A model generated the notes under the pieces. That model had not been told where the DNA came from. It saw only the letters and a program-made list of their open reading frames with translations, and did no database searches. From the NCBI GenBank assembly GCA_964036045.1, contig OZ038383.1:62935725-62999724 (forward strand): DNA of 64,000 bases, given 5' to 3'. The stretch comes from Eutreptiella sp. 'Long Island Sound 2002'. Its lineage: Eukaryota; Euglenozoa; Euglenophyceae; Eutreptiales; Eutreptiaceae. The position numbers and the translations under genes are program-made. This document shows positions 31,019 through 42,895 of this stretch, piece by piece (the stretch's first letter is position 1; each line of letters starts with the position of its first letter).

Positions 31019-32037
31019 CCTTTCCTGCAAGCATCGGATCTATATCAAACATATTGCACATCTTGTTGTATACACTGCAAAAACAACATGCCACATCAGA
31101 CATCATACTTTATACACAATCCTGCAACAGCCCTGTCACAACTCTTTTCTTGGGCTTGATTTTGTGGCCAGTGCCAATGACCTGATGTGAAACTATGTTA
31201 CATTGGCCGAGTCCCCACTAGTTGGTGGCCACGCAGAGTACTATTAGGTTTTTCGGACCCGGCGTCTCATTGCTGAGGTCCCTATGCGGTGCCATTTGGG
31301 AGCGGCAACTGTATATATTGCGCATGTATTGCAAAGGTTGCATTGCTTCCAACGTTTCAATTTTTCTATACTTTACACGACTTAACGCAAAAAGCAATTA
31401 CACTCCCTTACCGCAAAAAGGAAAAAAAACTATTTTTTTTATAATTCAGACGACTTGGAGGAAAAAAAATTACTCGCATTTATAGCAAAAAAAATTACAT
31501 GATCAAACGGTTTTTTTGTACACGACTTACATTTTTCAGACTTAGTTGCCAAGGGTCAACACCTACTGGCCATACATCAGGGGTATGCCGCCGCCAACTT
31601 GCTGGCGGCGCTGGCGGGGCGAGTTTGTTTGGCGGTTGGGGGGAAATTTCGCATAATTGTTAAAGGCTCGAACGGGCATGTCCAAGAGCTGCTGGTTGTG
31701 GTGTCACATTGGTGGAATTTGGGTGCAATTATGGAGAAGGATGGGGGGATTTGGGTGGCATTATGGCAAACTTGGGTGGGATCGTGCAGGAATTATGGTA
31801 TAATTCTGGTGCAATTTTAAATTTAGGATGTCAATGGTTGTGTTGCTGATCGTTTTTTTCCGTCGTCGTATGATTTCAAGCCTCCAGGGACATGTCAGAC
31901 TTTCATCTTCACAACAATGTTTTCTATGTGGAACTCTTTTACCTATACGACGCAGCCAGAGAATACATTTCTCGCCGGGCAAGTGGCGAAGCAAATGACG
32001 AAATGGAATATCAAGGCACTCAACCCCCAGTGACATC
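31019..32037. other. No gene recognised; AT-rich stretch and GGAATTATGG-type degenerate repeat
   Basis: 31370-31530 is A/T-run-rich. 31690-31830 carries degenerate words around GGAATTATGG, related to the reverse complement of the CCATAATTCC-type minisatellite at 50395-50690. No coding feature. Confidence 0.5.
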
Positions 32038-32593
32038 GTGCTTCGTGGTGCTAGGGGCCGTGGTGATGATGCATGGATGTCGTGCCTTGCTGCATTGAAT
32101 GTTGTGCCACCCGGGCATTGTGCTGCTTGTGCATCTGCTTATGCTGAGCCTCCGACTCTTGCTGGTTTGCAAGGTGTTGCTACGCCTGATGCTGCTGCTA
32201 ATGGTTCACCATCCGCAACTGCAGATGCTGCGACGGCGGACCATACTGTTGACGAGCCCCCTGAACAATCCGTTAGGCTTTATGCTGTTGCACTTTGTGA
32301 CACTCTTGTTGCACTTGATGACATTGTTGCTGCATCACATGGCAGTGTTGATGCAACGCCATTTGTTCCTCTTCAGGAGTCCACGGGGGCACAAACTGGC
32401 CATCTTCATGGTGATGCTTTGGATGCCGTTGTTGCTCACTAGGAATTTGCGGACCAATTTCGTCGTTCAGCGACCAGTGCCCCCAAATTCTAACAGAGGT
32501 TTTTGTCAGCTTTGGTGTTGCAACAGTCTGCTGCTCAAGATGTTGCCACGCTGGCCAAATTTTGGGTAGAGCTATTTGTCAGTGGTGCCCGGG
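32038..32593 (+). pseudogene. Decayed open frame of unknown family, cut by element C
   Basis: Frame 32038-32442 encodes an Ala/Asp/Val-rich product with two Cys pairs near its start (CLAALNVVPPGHCAAC). After TAG 32440 and a TAA near 32491 the same frame continues with plausible coding sequence (EFADQFRRSATSAPKF; QDVATLAKFWVELFVSGAR) right up to the first base of element C's 5' LTR at 32594. That suggests element C inserted into an older coding sequence, perhaps another retroelement. I do not recognise the protein, and no continuation was found after the 3' LTR. Confidence 0.3.
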
Positions 32594-34783
32594 TGTAAAA
32601 CTTAGGGCATAGCCATGTGAAGAATCCATGTTTTTCGCCCATTTCTCCTTGGCACACTCATGTTGCTTCTTGTGTGCCATTTCAGGTGTAAATTATTATG
32701 CGAGCTCAGCATTGGATTCCAATCCCAGATTTCGATCCCAGAATGAATTCTGATTGCAGATTTCAATTCTGTCTTTGCATTTTTGGTGTTGCATGGATTT
32801 TTTTCAATGCTGCGGTTGGCCAGCATTTGTCTAACATTATTTTGGATTTCCGACTCGTTGATTGTCTGCTGCTGTGTGCGCGCGCGCGCCGTCGTTGGTC
32901 GCGCCGTAATGCAGGCCAGCCAATCGAATGCCCTTCCAGTTTGGTGCTAATAGTGTTACATCTATCATGTGAAAATTGGAATCACTTATCCAACCGGAGG
33001 CAGAGTATGTGACAGCCATAGTACGTATGTTGATCGCATCTGTGGACAAGTGCTGGGGAAGTACCTTTGGAAACCAAGGCCGTCCTTATCTCTGCTATGG
33101 TGGTACTAGTAGTCACGGCAAAACCTACGACGTCACATGGGGTGTCTTCCGAAGGGGATGAGAGGTGAGACCAACGGAAGCATAGGTAGGCGCACCGCTG
33201 GTCGTGGGATACATTGGTTGTTGCCTTGCAATTGGATTGCATTTGGGGGCCACACCATATTTGGTTTTGAGGTCTCATGCATTCATTCTAAGAGTTGACA
33301 TTGCATTTGTCATTCATGCATGATTCATTTGTGTGTTCATGGTGTGACTCAAACTGCGTGGTGCCCACAATTCCATGGTCAAGGTGAACATATAGTGTCT
33401 CCCCTCCCCAAGGTGGATTTGGTGCTTTCCCTCACTCTCCCACTCTCTCCCAATACGTCATACTCCTCAAGAGGTAAATCGAGCATTTAATGCCATCCGA
33501 CAGTTGTGTTTGATCATTTGAGACTCTTGGGTCCTTTCACCTTTTTCAAGTGCCCGTGCCTTGGGAGTCATCCATTTCGGACATGCCGTGGTTTTGCCGT
33601 CTTATGATTAGACTGACCAATAGGCATTGGTCGTGCTTTCGCCACTCGCTCTCCAAGTGCATGCATGCTCTCTTGGGTCAAGGCTCCGCGAAACTCTCTC
33701 CCCATGGATGCCCTCTCTCATGGTGGATAGGTCAATCTCTCTCAAGGGATTTGGTTGGGAAATATCTCTTCTCGGGCATGAATAGGCGATGCATGTACTC
33801 TCTCCGGCTCTCCGGGATGAGACCAACTCTCCATGTACGTGCTCTCTTTTGGTGGGATCGTCTCTCCATGCAAGTGCTCTCTTTGGGTGGAGGTTAGGTC
33901 CCATGAGTAGTCCGGGAGGCCACTGGCCTATTGTGTGCTTCTTTGCCAAGAGGTTGATCTCCATGTCAAAGGTGTATAGCTCATTTGCTAATTTGGTTTA
34001 GATTAGTTGTTGATCCTAAGAGCTAACCGGGTCATGGTTTGGTGCCTTTGTTGTTGCGTTTACATGCCCCATGTGACCATGTATGTGCATGTGCACTTCC
34101 TTCCCTCATGTTGGTCTATTCAAGACGTCCAGAGACTCAAGTGTGACTCATTTGCTCTTTGGGGATGGCCCGAGGGTGGTGTTGTTCATTTCTTCCCACT
34201 CCTCCACCCCCGGTGAGACCATTCATGTTGACGGGTAGAAGTGGTGTGAAGTTTGGTTTACACGTTTGCATGCATGACGCAAGTCCATAGGATAATGCCC
34301 GTGCCCATGAACTCTTCGTCCTTGCTATGCATGTGGTCCGACCGGAATAGTAGGTTGAGTCTTACTCACGCTTGTGAGTTCTTTTCTTCTTCTAAAGGTT
34401 GGACCTACCTTGTGCCCGTTTGGACTCTCTTTGGACCTGTGCTTGTCCCGTGTGGACTCTAGGACCATTTGTACCCGTCCTGGACCCGTGTTCCACTCTT
34501 GTTCGACCGTGGCTCATTTGTGGATCATTTGTGGGTTTTTGCGGACCATTGGTGAACTTTTGGTTGGATCATTGTTGGACCGTATTGGATTCTTGGGTCA
34601 TTTTGTCATTGGGCTTTCCATTGGAATTCTTTGTGTCATTGCTGTGCTCTGAGGGACTTTAGTGGGTTGTGAGCTTGGGAATCTCTGCTGATATTATTGT
34701 TTGGAATTTTGGTTTGTTGGAAATCGGGAAAAATGGAAGATTCACTCGGTTCAAGTCACCTTCAGGGCAAATTGTTGGTAGCA
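32594..34783 (+). repeat. 5' LTR of element C
   Basis: Starts TGTAAAACTTAGGG and ends TTGGTAGCA; matches 45794-47983 at the same total length. Contains a (GC)n-like run CGCGCGCGCGCC near 32879 in both copies. No coding role. The end may lie up to eight bases earlier if the TGGTAGCAGAGG sequence is entirely primer-binding site. Confidence 0.9.
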
Positions 34784-34787
34784 GAGG
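34776..34787 (+). promoter_or_regulatory. Primer-binding-site-like sequence of element C
   Basis: TGGTAGCAGAGG agrees at 10 of 12 positions with TGGTATCAGAGC, the initiator-Met tRNA primer site well known from plant LTR elements. The same 12-mer, followed by CxTACC, occurs in element D at 59312. An oddity: the 3' LTR copy also contains TTGGTAGCAG, so the site overlaps the LTR end instead of following it. Confidence 0.55.
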
Positions 34788-35830
34788 CTTACCGGGGCGG
34801 GGATTTAGCCTACAGCTCTGACACGGGCAGTGGAATGACTCTTGGAGAGGTTACGGCCATGATCGCAATGATCACAGCACGGCCAGAGGAATCGGGTTCG
34901 GACTATGCAACAGGGCATGAGTCGAGAGTTGGGTCTCCTTTAGACTTGGCAGTTGGGCTTAGGCAGGGCCAGCCAGCCTACCCAGTTGAGGAAGACACCA
35001 ACATGGAATCCGCAGCATGGGGATACCCAGCCTTTGAGAGGATTCGGATGGTGAATCAATTCGCTGAGGCAGCTGAAAGGATTCTGATTCATGAGGGGAC
35101 AGCGGAGACTCATGATTTAGCAACCTTGCCGGCGCAGGTTGAGCAGCTAACAGGTGCGTTGAACTATCTCCAAAAATTTAATTTCGAGGCGGTTTCTGCC
35201 CTTTCTGAAATTTGCCAGGTCATCCAAGCCCTCTCTCGCGAGCTTGAACTCCCTGCACGGGGAGTACAAGTAGATGGATCAGCTTTGACGGCGCGAGTAG
35301 AGGCTTTGGGACAATTGTTCAACGAGGTAAACAACGAGGTGCAGGACCAGAGGTCCCAGTCCGCCTCGAAGAGAGCGGAATTGCAATCGACTTTAGAACA
35401 CGCGACTGCAGCCGCTTTGGAATATCGCCAGGTTGCTGAAGCACTTAAGGCGAAGGTGGACAATTCTCGCCAAGGGTGGGAGCAAGCCACCAATGAGTTT
35501 AAACGGCAACTCGAGGGACTGTTGAATGAAGTCACTGGGTTGAGTTCACACCGGGCCCAATTGGACAAATCGGTTGAGGATTTGAAGGGTTTGGAAGGCA
35601 AGGTGTTGTATTGTGACCGGGTCACCACCAACATGGCCGAGGAAATCCGGCGGATCGGTCTCAACTTTGAGGATGCTGAAAAAGGGTGCATGGTGTGGAA
35701 GCAAGGGTGGAAAGCCACAAGGCATCTATTTCTCAGCTTTTCAATCGGGTACACAACTTGGAGCAGCCTGCTGTTTCGTCAACATCCACAGGGGAAGTTG
35801 GAGAGGCGACGGTGCCCGCAACGGAGGTGA
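34784..35830 (+). pseudogene. Element C gag, N-terminal coiled-coil part
   Basis: The frame is open from within the LTR to 35830; translation most likely begins after the LTR. Residues of the middle third (about 35100-35690) are rich in heptad-like Leu/Ala/Glu/Gln (for example ALSEICQVIQALSREL, LFNEVNNEVQDQ and EALKAKVDNSRQGWE), pointing to a long coiled coil, common in the N-terminal region of gag proteins of this type. Near 35690 the coding path switches to frame 1 (HNLEQPAVSS), so a frameshift lies at about 35690. Confidence 0.65.
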
Positions 35831-37485
35831 GACGCATAGCGGCGAACCTGGAGAGCACCAGTGCACAAGTGGTCACCCTCACGGGCTGAATGCACCATTG
35901 GGAGACTATGCCCAAGCCGGAATTGGCCAAGACTGAGGCCCTGAAGTTACAGGTGCGATTGCTCATGACCCAGTTGGAACAAAGTGAGCATGAGGTACAT
36001 GCGCTCAGGGAGGAGATTCGGACCCGACCCCATGGCGGTCCACCCGAAGGGATGCGGCCGGATTCTCAAGTCATTGGCAAATTGCAAAGAAAATTGGAGT
36101 CCTTGGAGAACAAATATCAATTGTTGAAACATGCGGGTACGCCACCGGTGAATGCAATTGGGATCCCGAAACCCAAGCCCGAACCACGAGTCCGAGTGTT
36201 TGGAGTGCTGGCGCGGGAAGAACAGGTTGCTGGAAGCCTACCGGGGTTTGGATTCCCCCCGGCTGAGGATGACTGGTCATCCATGCGGTCGGATGACCGG
36301 GGCTTCTGGGGTAGAGCCCCATGTGGTGGAAGGAGTGGGAACCGCACCCATGAGGGACACACCCCGCCTGGAATGGGGGCCGATTGGCGGCATTGCGACA
36401 GGTCGGACCTCCGCTACTTCGAGGCGGACGTCGATGGTTGGTTTATGCCGCGCATGGTGTTTCAGTTTTTCAACCGACAAGAATCTCTCAAGGATGGGAT
36501 TGGGGTTCCGAAACAAAAGCCCTCGGGAATTCTACGGGCGATGGCATTTGATGAAGTTTGCCCAGAACGACTTTTGGACGCGCCGTTCGGCTGGGAAGAG
36601 ACCAAACTTCAAGGAACGGATCCGCGGTTAATTCCTCCCGGGGTCCATGGGAGGCTGGCAACCCCAGTGACGGACCCGTGAACTTTGGGAGACGTTCAAG
36701 GAATGTCGGTCGCCCCCCGGTGGGATGGAAGTCGGACCACAGCCATTAAGTGGTTTTTGGATTTTCGTACTTGGGAGCGCGATTGGATGTACGGGTTGAC
36801 GGATGCCATGAGAAGAGCGGTCTTCCTTTCTCTTATTCCCGCCTCCAGATCCAATGAACTGAAGGAAATGGTGAATCCGTACCAATTGCGGTACCAAGAT
36901 TTGTTGAGGAAAGTAACGGAGGAAGTCTCCACGAAGGCGAACGATGATGTGATCTTGGAGCCCTTCTACACGGTCAAGCCGTCTTCACTAACTCCAACAC
37001 CAAGTGAGTTTATTAATTTTGTTGAAAAAATTTCAGGCTTGGGCCGCCGCGTCAGCGATGGAATCACGCAACGGCAGGCAAGGGTTCCGCTACTGGACGT
37101 CATCGCGACCATGAAGGGGGATGGGTTGTTCAAGGAAATCATCAAGGAGGAGATCAAAGTTGGGCTGGAATTCAACTACCTCGAGATCATCGTCTACTTG
37201 ATGAACCCCCTCATGTCCCGCAACAAATTGGCGATCAAGAAGGAGCACATCATGCGGCGGCTTGGGTATGCCATCCTAGAAGCTCCGCAACCCAAGCCCC
37301 AAGTGCTTCCTCAACGGACCGGGAACAAGTATGGATCGGGCCGGATACGGGGCATGGAAGGAGTCGAGGACATGGACAAAGCCGACAATCCCGAAAGTCA
37401 ACAAGATCAAGAACAAGCGGACCCGGAGTTGAGCATTGCGGAGACTCGAGAGATTTGTAAAGCCCAGGTGCTGGCTATGTTGTGA
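35686..37485 (+). pseudogene. Element C gag, capsid-like part
   Basis: One frame broken by TGA 35887 and TGA 36679 and ending at TGA 37483. The first third is Gln/Glu/Leu-rich (coiled coil). A retrotransposon gag (capsid) domain follows at about 36700-37280: TAIKWFLDFRTWERDWMYGL, KEMVNPYQLRYQDLLRKV and MSRNKLAIKKEHIMRRL. Capsid would build the virus-like particle. All three stops are TGA and the frame is uninterrupted otherwise; nonsense decay by CGA-to-TGA or TGG-to-TGA is the simplest reading. Confidence 0.7.
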
Positions 37486-37815
37486 CGAGCAGGCGCAGGT
37501 GCGAGCTCCATCCCGAAGTGCCCGGCATGTGGCAAGGGACGACATAGCCGTGAAGATTGCTGGAGGTTGCTTTCCCACAAAGCACCCGAGTGGCTTGAGG
37601 ACAAACTCAAGTCTAAGAAAATCGGGAAGGGCGGCCAAGCGAAGCCCCCTGCGCAATGAGGTGGCAAAGGAAAAGGACCACACAAAGGTGGGAGGTTTCT
37701 GCCTTGCAAGTGCTGCGGGAGCACGCAGCATCCGCCGGAGGATTGTTGGACGCTCCATCCAGAGTTGCGGGAGAAAGCCAAGGCGGAGGGGCGGCTCGAT
37801 AAGCGACACAATTGA
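37486..37815 (+). pseudogene. Element C nucleocapsid with two CCHC zinc knuckles
   Basis: Continuing in the gag frame after TGA 37483, CPACGKGRHSREDC (37519-37560) is a perfect C-x2-C-x4-H-x4-C knuckle. After TGA 37657, CKCCGSTQHPPEDC (near 37708-37750) is a second. Both are the RNA-binding knuckle of Gag nucleocapsid. The linkers are Lys/Gly-rich, as expected. TGA 37813 follows. Two intact knuckles downstream of a stop show that the stop is secondary. Confidence 0.88.
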
Positions 37816-38430
37816 GAGAGTTGCGAGCATCGCTGGAAATCAAAGAAGATTGACCAGGCTGGTAGGGATATGGGCCCCTCACCGGCGACAGTATGCCCCA
37901 TTATGTGGGTAAACCAAGCCCAGGCATGGGATGACAGATATTGTAGACGTCCGGTTCTACAAATCAGTGGGGCCGAGGAGGAAATTTTGCGGGTGCCTCG
38001 CCCTGGGCACGCCGAGAAGCTTCCCAAGGGCGTCCCCGTTCCGGGGATATATATCCCTCACCAAGGGACCTCGGAAGGAAGAGAGGCACTCTCGCTTGGG
38101 CACACCGGCAATTAGTTGATTGTGGTTGCTGGTTAGGAATCATTCCCTGAACAATTTCGAGAGGAGGCCACCCAGCCGTTCTGACCACTCGGAGTTGGTG
38201 AGAAGGAGTTGGAAGGTGGGAAATATGTGGTCCGGAGTGATATCAGTGACCCCGTGCAAAGAGGTTCCCAGGTCGTGATTGCGCGCTGCGCCGATTGCTT
38301 GGTTTATTTGGCCTCGGTTGGCCCGCGAGCCATTCTTGGTTTGTCTTTTTTTGCCCGGTATGGACTTGTTGTCCTAGCGGATCCGGGATGCTTTGCTTTG
38401 TTCGAGGACCTTTGTCAAGGCGGGCAATGG
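37816..38430 (+). pseudogene. Element C aspartic protease
   Basis: Same frame as gag. VPVPGIYIPHQGTSEGREAL leads to HTGN at 38101-38112, where D-T/S-G is expected: the catalytic Asp is His. TAG 38113 and TAG 38134 follow within LIVVAG, in positions where Gln is plausible (CAG-to-TAG). The domain ends with AILGLSFFARYGLVVLADPG (about 38329-38390), the I-L-G-x-x-F segment typical of the C-terminal half of retroviral-type proteases. Such a protease would cut Gag-Pol; this one is dead. Confidence 0.75.
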
Positions 38431-39552
38431 GATGAATTTGATTACAAATGTCCTCATCCGAAGACACTGACACCTTTGGACATGGTGGGCAGCCGGGAGC
38501 TTGAGCGGGATGTCAATGAGGTGGAGCATGACGGGCAGTTGAGCTGCCCTATGCAAGGCTCGGCTACAATGTCTTTCGTGGATGACAAGAACTTGAACGC
38601 CCATGAGGTGTATCGCGAGCTTGTGACCGTTGACATTTCAGAGAGTTTGGCGCAACTACAGGAGTTGCAGGGATCCTCTTCTTGTCGTGACCCACTTTTG
38701 GGTGTTTCTTCTCATGAATTGGCAACTTGTGAAGGTGCTGAGATGAATTTGTTCGAGCAAGGACACAATAGTCCTCCCGAGGTTTGCCCGAGCGTTGTGG
38801 AGTGCTCACTACCACAAGTTCTGGGTTTGATAGGAATAATGTTGGTTGGGTCACTGACGGCATTGAACAATAGTGTTGTCCTCCCAGTGAAGAAATCACG
38901 TGGAGGTGCCCCTTACCGGTGGCTTTCTCTTAAGATCATTGGACATGTTGATGGTCCTTTGCACTCCCCCATTTGCTTATTTGCCATTTCTGGAATGTCA
39001 GCCATTGTGTTGCATGCGCATTTTGAGAAGTTGAGCCCTGGTGAGTGTCCTAAAATACCAGAACAGGATACGCCTACTTTAAGTGCGTCACATAGTTGTA
39101 GGGCGACTCAAGGAACGAGCATTGAGTCCCTAATAGACCGGATATTGACAGTTCCAGAAGTATTGCCTCCCGATGAATGTCCCAAGGATCTTGAGATCTC
39201 GGAGACTGTAATAGAGAGATGGATTCAGCAACTAGCTGATCCCAACCTGGACTGTGCTGAATTGGACTCACAATGTGAGTTGCGCCCCTCATCCGATGAG
39301 GGCTCGGTTGGCCCTGACGTGCCACCCGACGAGTTTATGGGTCGGTATGGCTTTCTTAGGGATGAGGAAGTTTTGGAGACAGTGGAAACCCTGCAGGTAC
39401 TTGCTAAGCAAGTTGAAACACCGTCTTGCACTTCGAGTTCTAATGTATTAGGACAAGGTTTTGATTCCCAGGATTCCGGGAAATGCATGGAGTTGCGCCC
39501 AAGGGATAATCCAAAGGATCGCAAGGAAAGGCGTCAGCTTTTGGTGGCGTAA
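38431..39552 (+). pseudogene. Element C Pol linker with PDEFMG motif
   Basis: An open stretch continuing the protease frame without stops for over 1.3 kb. The product is polar, with Ser/Glu/Cys-rich segments and one hydrophobic patch (QVLGLIGIMLVGSL). PPDEFMGRYGFLRDEE near 39330-39366 matches PDEFMGKWGFPRVE in element B. I know no function for this linker. A frameshift near 39540 leads into the next domain. Confidence 0.55.
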
Positions 39553-40085
39553 GGTGGCAGCCCTCACAGGAACGTCAAGGCCGCCAACCAAGAGGATGTC
39601 CATACACCCACAAGTGTATAAGGAAGGACGATTCTCTTTGGATCCTCAGTAGTTTCACCGCATTTTGGATTTGGTTGGAGATGAATTTCAACCCCAGCGC
39701 TACCCCTTTGCAGATCCGCGCTGGACTACCAAAGTCAAGCGCCCCGGAAAGCGCGCCAGGGTATCGGTCAACACTCCCAAAGGTGGAGCTGCAGTCACGC
39801 AAGGTTTGAACAAGCCTTGGCATGATGACCCATATTTGTTATGTGCCCGCATAAATTTGTGCAACAAGTTGCAGAGAAAGCGATATGGGAAGGAAGTCGA
39901 GGGATCATGATTGTTCCCCGCCATAAAAACAAAGAATGGTTTTGGGGACTCGGTGAAATGACGGTTGATTGGTGGGATTTGCCGCATGAAGCATTGTGTT
40001 TCCGTGATGAGGGAGGTACGCCCCATTCTCCTAGGAAGCTAGGTGCATTTTTTTTCTATTTTTGATGCCTTGGGGGGTGATCAAG
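39553..40085 (+). pseudogene. Element C methyltransferase-like Pol domain
   Basis: Frame 2 gives FHRILDLVGDEFQPQRYPFA and DPRWTTKVKRPG, with TAG 39650 just before. A frameshift near 39845 leads to frame 1: CPHKFVQQVAEKAIWEGSRG, IMIVPRHKNKEWFWGLGE, MTVDWWDLPHEAL. A further shift gives FDALGGDQEG. Each block aligns with element B (LHPPADRWAECVPK; ARGVAVMPTRKEHR; VALDWVDIPVESL; FDAFGNKDGQ). The HPP box of B is CPH here, so catalysis is very unlikely. Confidence 0.55.
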
Positions 40086-41860
40086 AAGGGTTGGGACAGA
40101 CTGATTTCAAGAAATCACACGTTGATCCCCCTCCTCAAGATCATACGAACCGGCCGGGTCGTCGCTCGACAGCATGGTCCAGACGTTTCTGGGAAGCCTC
40201 AACGAAAACCAAATCTCATGCGCCCCCATGTGTCAACTCCCCTCGCAGACCCGTAGGGATGAGTCGAAAAGCTTGGAAGGTCCAGCGTGTTTCAGCTCCG
40301 GCTAGAGGGCTTATACCCTTGCCGCCCAATTGCATTCTAAATTCCATTCTCCCTCGCTCAGCAGTCATGTCTCAAGAACATGATTCCATTCTTGATTCCA
40401 TTCTCCCTTGCTCAACAGTCATGTCTCAAGAAAGTGATTCCATGACCGAGTTAAGAGCTCAAGAACAAGAACAATCCCTGGATCGACTGGTTGAAAGAGT
40501 ATGCATTGAAAAAAATTGTGGTAGTCCTCTCCCTTCCTCTGATCTTCTTGAAGTGTGTGAGCCTCGAATTTCAAAGGTCTCGTTTGTGGATCCGAGAACA
40601 AAAAAGGTCTCACTTCAAGACACGATCTCTGATTGGAGTAAAGGTTTACAGAATGCCTCTCCCGGCGAATTGACTTCAGAGGAGTCTCAAACTCTGTCTC
40701 TCAAGGCGAATGATCGCCCTTTGCCTTTTTCACGTATCTCAGGTGATCCAGTTACCATTTTCAGGACGAGGGATAGGTGTGTGCATTCTGTGATTGAGGC
40801 GGATGCTGAACATCCGCATTGCCAAGATTATAGGGGTTGGACTTACAATCGGTTCAAATATACCGTGTTCAAGGAAGGAGGTAATCATTGGTCGGAGATT
40901 GGAAAAAACATGGACAAACTCGGTCCCAATGGGATCTGTGTCTTGGAGCCAATTCCGGATGCTAAGCCAAAGGCTGACAAGCCCATTCGTGCAGTTGGCC
41001 TTAGGGAAGAGGCCATGCGTGAAAGAAGAAAAGAGTTTCAAGAAAAGGGCTGGATTGTGCCCAGCCAATCCCATTGGGTCAGCCGGGGCTTTCTTGTGCC
41101 AAAGCCTGGCACAAACAAATGGCGACTGGTCATCGATTATAGGTACGTGAACACGCAACTCCGCGGCTGCCAGTTCCCGTTGCCCGTAATCGAGGACTTG
41201 TTCGTCAGACAGGCTGAAAACCAGCTCTTGACCTTCCTCAACCTCGAGGATGGGTTCCACGAAATGCCTCTAAGTGAGTGCAGTAGGCAATACACTGCCT
41301 TCTGTACTCCTTTTGGGGTATTTGAGGGGAGGGTCTACCCATGGGGGTGAAAGTAGGACCCCAGGCTTTCCAGAGAATGGTGAGTGATTGTTTGAAGTCG
41401 CTACAGCCGCACACACACATTTACATTGATGATTTACTCACGGGGACAGGACCCAAGCTTTGTGGTAAGGGCAAAATACTTGATTCAAAGGCATACCTCG
41501 AAGACCACTTTCAAAACGTGGTTAAATATTTTGAGAAGTTAGAGGAATGCCATCTCAAAGTCCGCTTTGAGAAATGTCATCTTTTTATGGAGAGAATCAA
41601 TTATTGTGCACATTTTTTGCATGGGGGAATGCTTAGTCCCGCCCCTTCCAAGGTGGATGCGGTACGCAATTGGCCCAAGCCTAAAACCCCAAAGCAGATG
41701 AAGGGATTCTTCGGGGTTGTAAATTTGTATTCAATTTACATAAGAAACTTTTCCAATATTGCAGCACCGTTGATGACATCGCTGCAAGATAAGTATGAGC
41801 GTGTCCCCGGGATAGATGGTCGTAAGGGACGTTGTAGGGTACCGAGGGAGCGTAATTGTA
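40043..41860 (+). pseudogene. Element C reverse transcriptase
   Basis: A 1.3-kb frame carries a polar N-terminal extension and then the fingers (KPIRAVGLREEAMRERRKEF; FLVPKPGTNKWRLVIDYRYV) and palm (FLNLEDGFHEMPL; YTAFCTPFGVFE). A frameshift near 41340 joins frame 41341, which has VGPQAFQRMV and an intact catalytic box IYIDDLLTGTG, then the thumb and connection (RFEKCHLFMERINYCAHFLH; KQMKGFFGVVNLYSIYIRNF). Apart from the shift, the catalytic residues are all present. Function: first- and second-strand cDNA synthesis. Confidence 0.9.
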
Positions 41861-42895
41861 TCCAGTGGACGCCCGAGATGGAGTCTGCCTTTTATCAGTT
41901 GAAGGAAGCACTCAGTGCTGAGTGTGAATTGTACATACCATCACCCGACGGTGAATATCGCGCCCATGTGGATGCATGCGACCATGGAGTCGGTGCTGTC
42001 CTGGAACAACAAAACCCCGAAAGGGAGTGGAAGCCTTGCAATTTTTTCAGCCGCAAGCTTGAAGGCAAGGATGGGAAGGGACAAAGAGCTCGGAGCACCC
42101 GCGAGCAAGAGACTTATGCATTAGTCTCTTGCTTGCTAAAATGTAAAAAGTTGGATTCGGGGACGAAAAGTCACGGTGTACACCGACCACAAGTCTTTGG
42201 AGAGTTGGTACAAAGAAGATCTTTGTATGCTCTCGGGGCCTTTGGGAAGGCGTGGCCGGTGGCATGATTTTTTACTCCGGTACCACATTGAAGTGGTGTA
42301 CAAACCCGGCAAGGGCAACACCGTTGCCGATGGGTTGTCCTGGTGGGCAGATCTGGCCGGATTGGCGCATGACACCAATTTTCACGGCAGTGATGCCGAT
42401 CAAAAGGGGGTCATAAAGCAAGAACGTGAACTCAAGGAAAGAGAAGAAATATTTTTGGCCCAGCGCGCTAGAGACACGCAGGTCCAGTCACATACAGGAC
42501 TTCTCAATGCCAACACTGCCGTGGGGGCTGTCTTAACTCTCCAATGGCTTGGATATGCCACGGTGCAGGCTCTAGGTGCTTATCACGCTTGGGTACAACC
42601 TTGCCCCTCCATTCCTCAGTGTTTCCAGAACAGTTCTCAGGACATTCAGGACAGAAAGGACAAAGAGATAAATGAGCTTGCTGCATCTATTGCCTCTGTA
42701 AAGGGATGTGCAGCCAATTGGTCCAGTGAGACTGCTTCTGGCTATGCAGCCCATCTTCAAGCTCAGATGAGTCATTTGTCGTATTGGCCTGAGTCGGAAG
42801 GACTCATTTGTGCTGTGTCCAAGGTTACAATACCACCTCAGCCGGAAGTTCTCTATGAGGATTGGACTGAGCATTATGGGGACACAATTTCCTGA
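41861..42895 (+). pseudogene. Element C RNase H and downstream linker
   Basis: The linker IQWTPEMESAFYQLKEALS is followed by the four acidic positions: D in HVDACDHGVGAVLEQ, E in REQETYALVSC, D in YTDHKSLESW and D in GNTVADGLS. A frameshift near 42165 lies between the second and third. A tail of about 150 residues follows (AHDTNFHGSDADQKGV; VLYEDWTEHYGD), shared with element B. The frame ends at TGA 42893-42895. Confidence 0.86.

Noticed and set aside
30535-31185. Open frames with a GDLWGP-type repeat as a repetitive protein
   Set aside because: They are direct translations of the 10-bp minisatellite in successive frames.
35686-39552. Reassigned genetic code with TGA and TAG read as amino acids
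   Set aside because: Elements also carry frameshifts and altered catalytic residues, Trp is normally TGG here, and B and C reach plausible ends at TGA. Transition decay explains the stops more simply.
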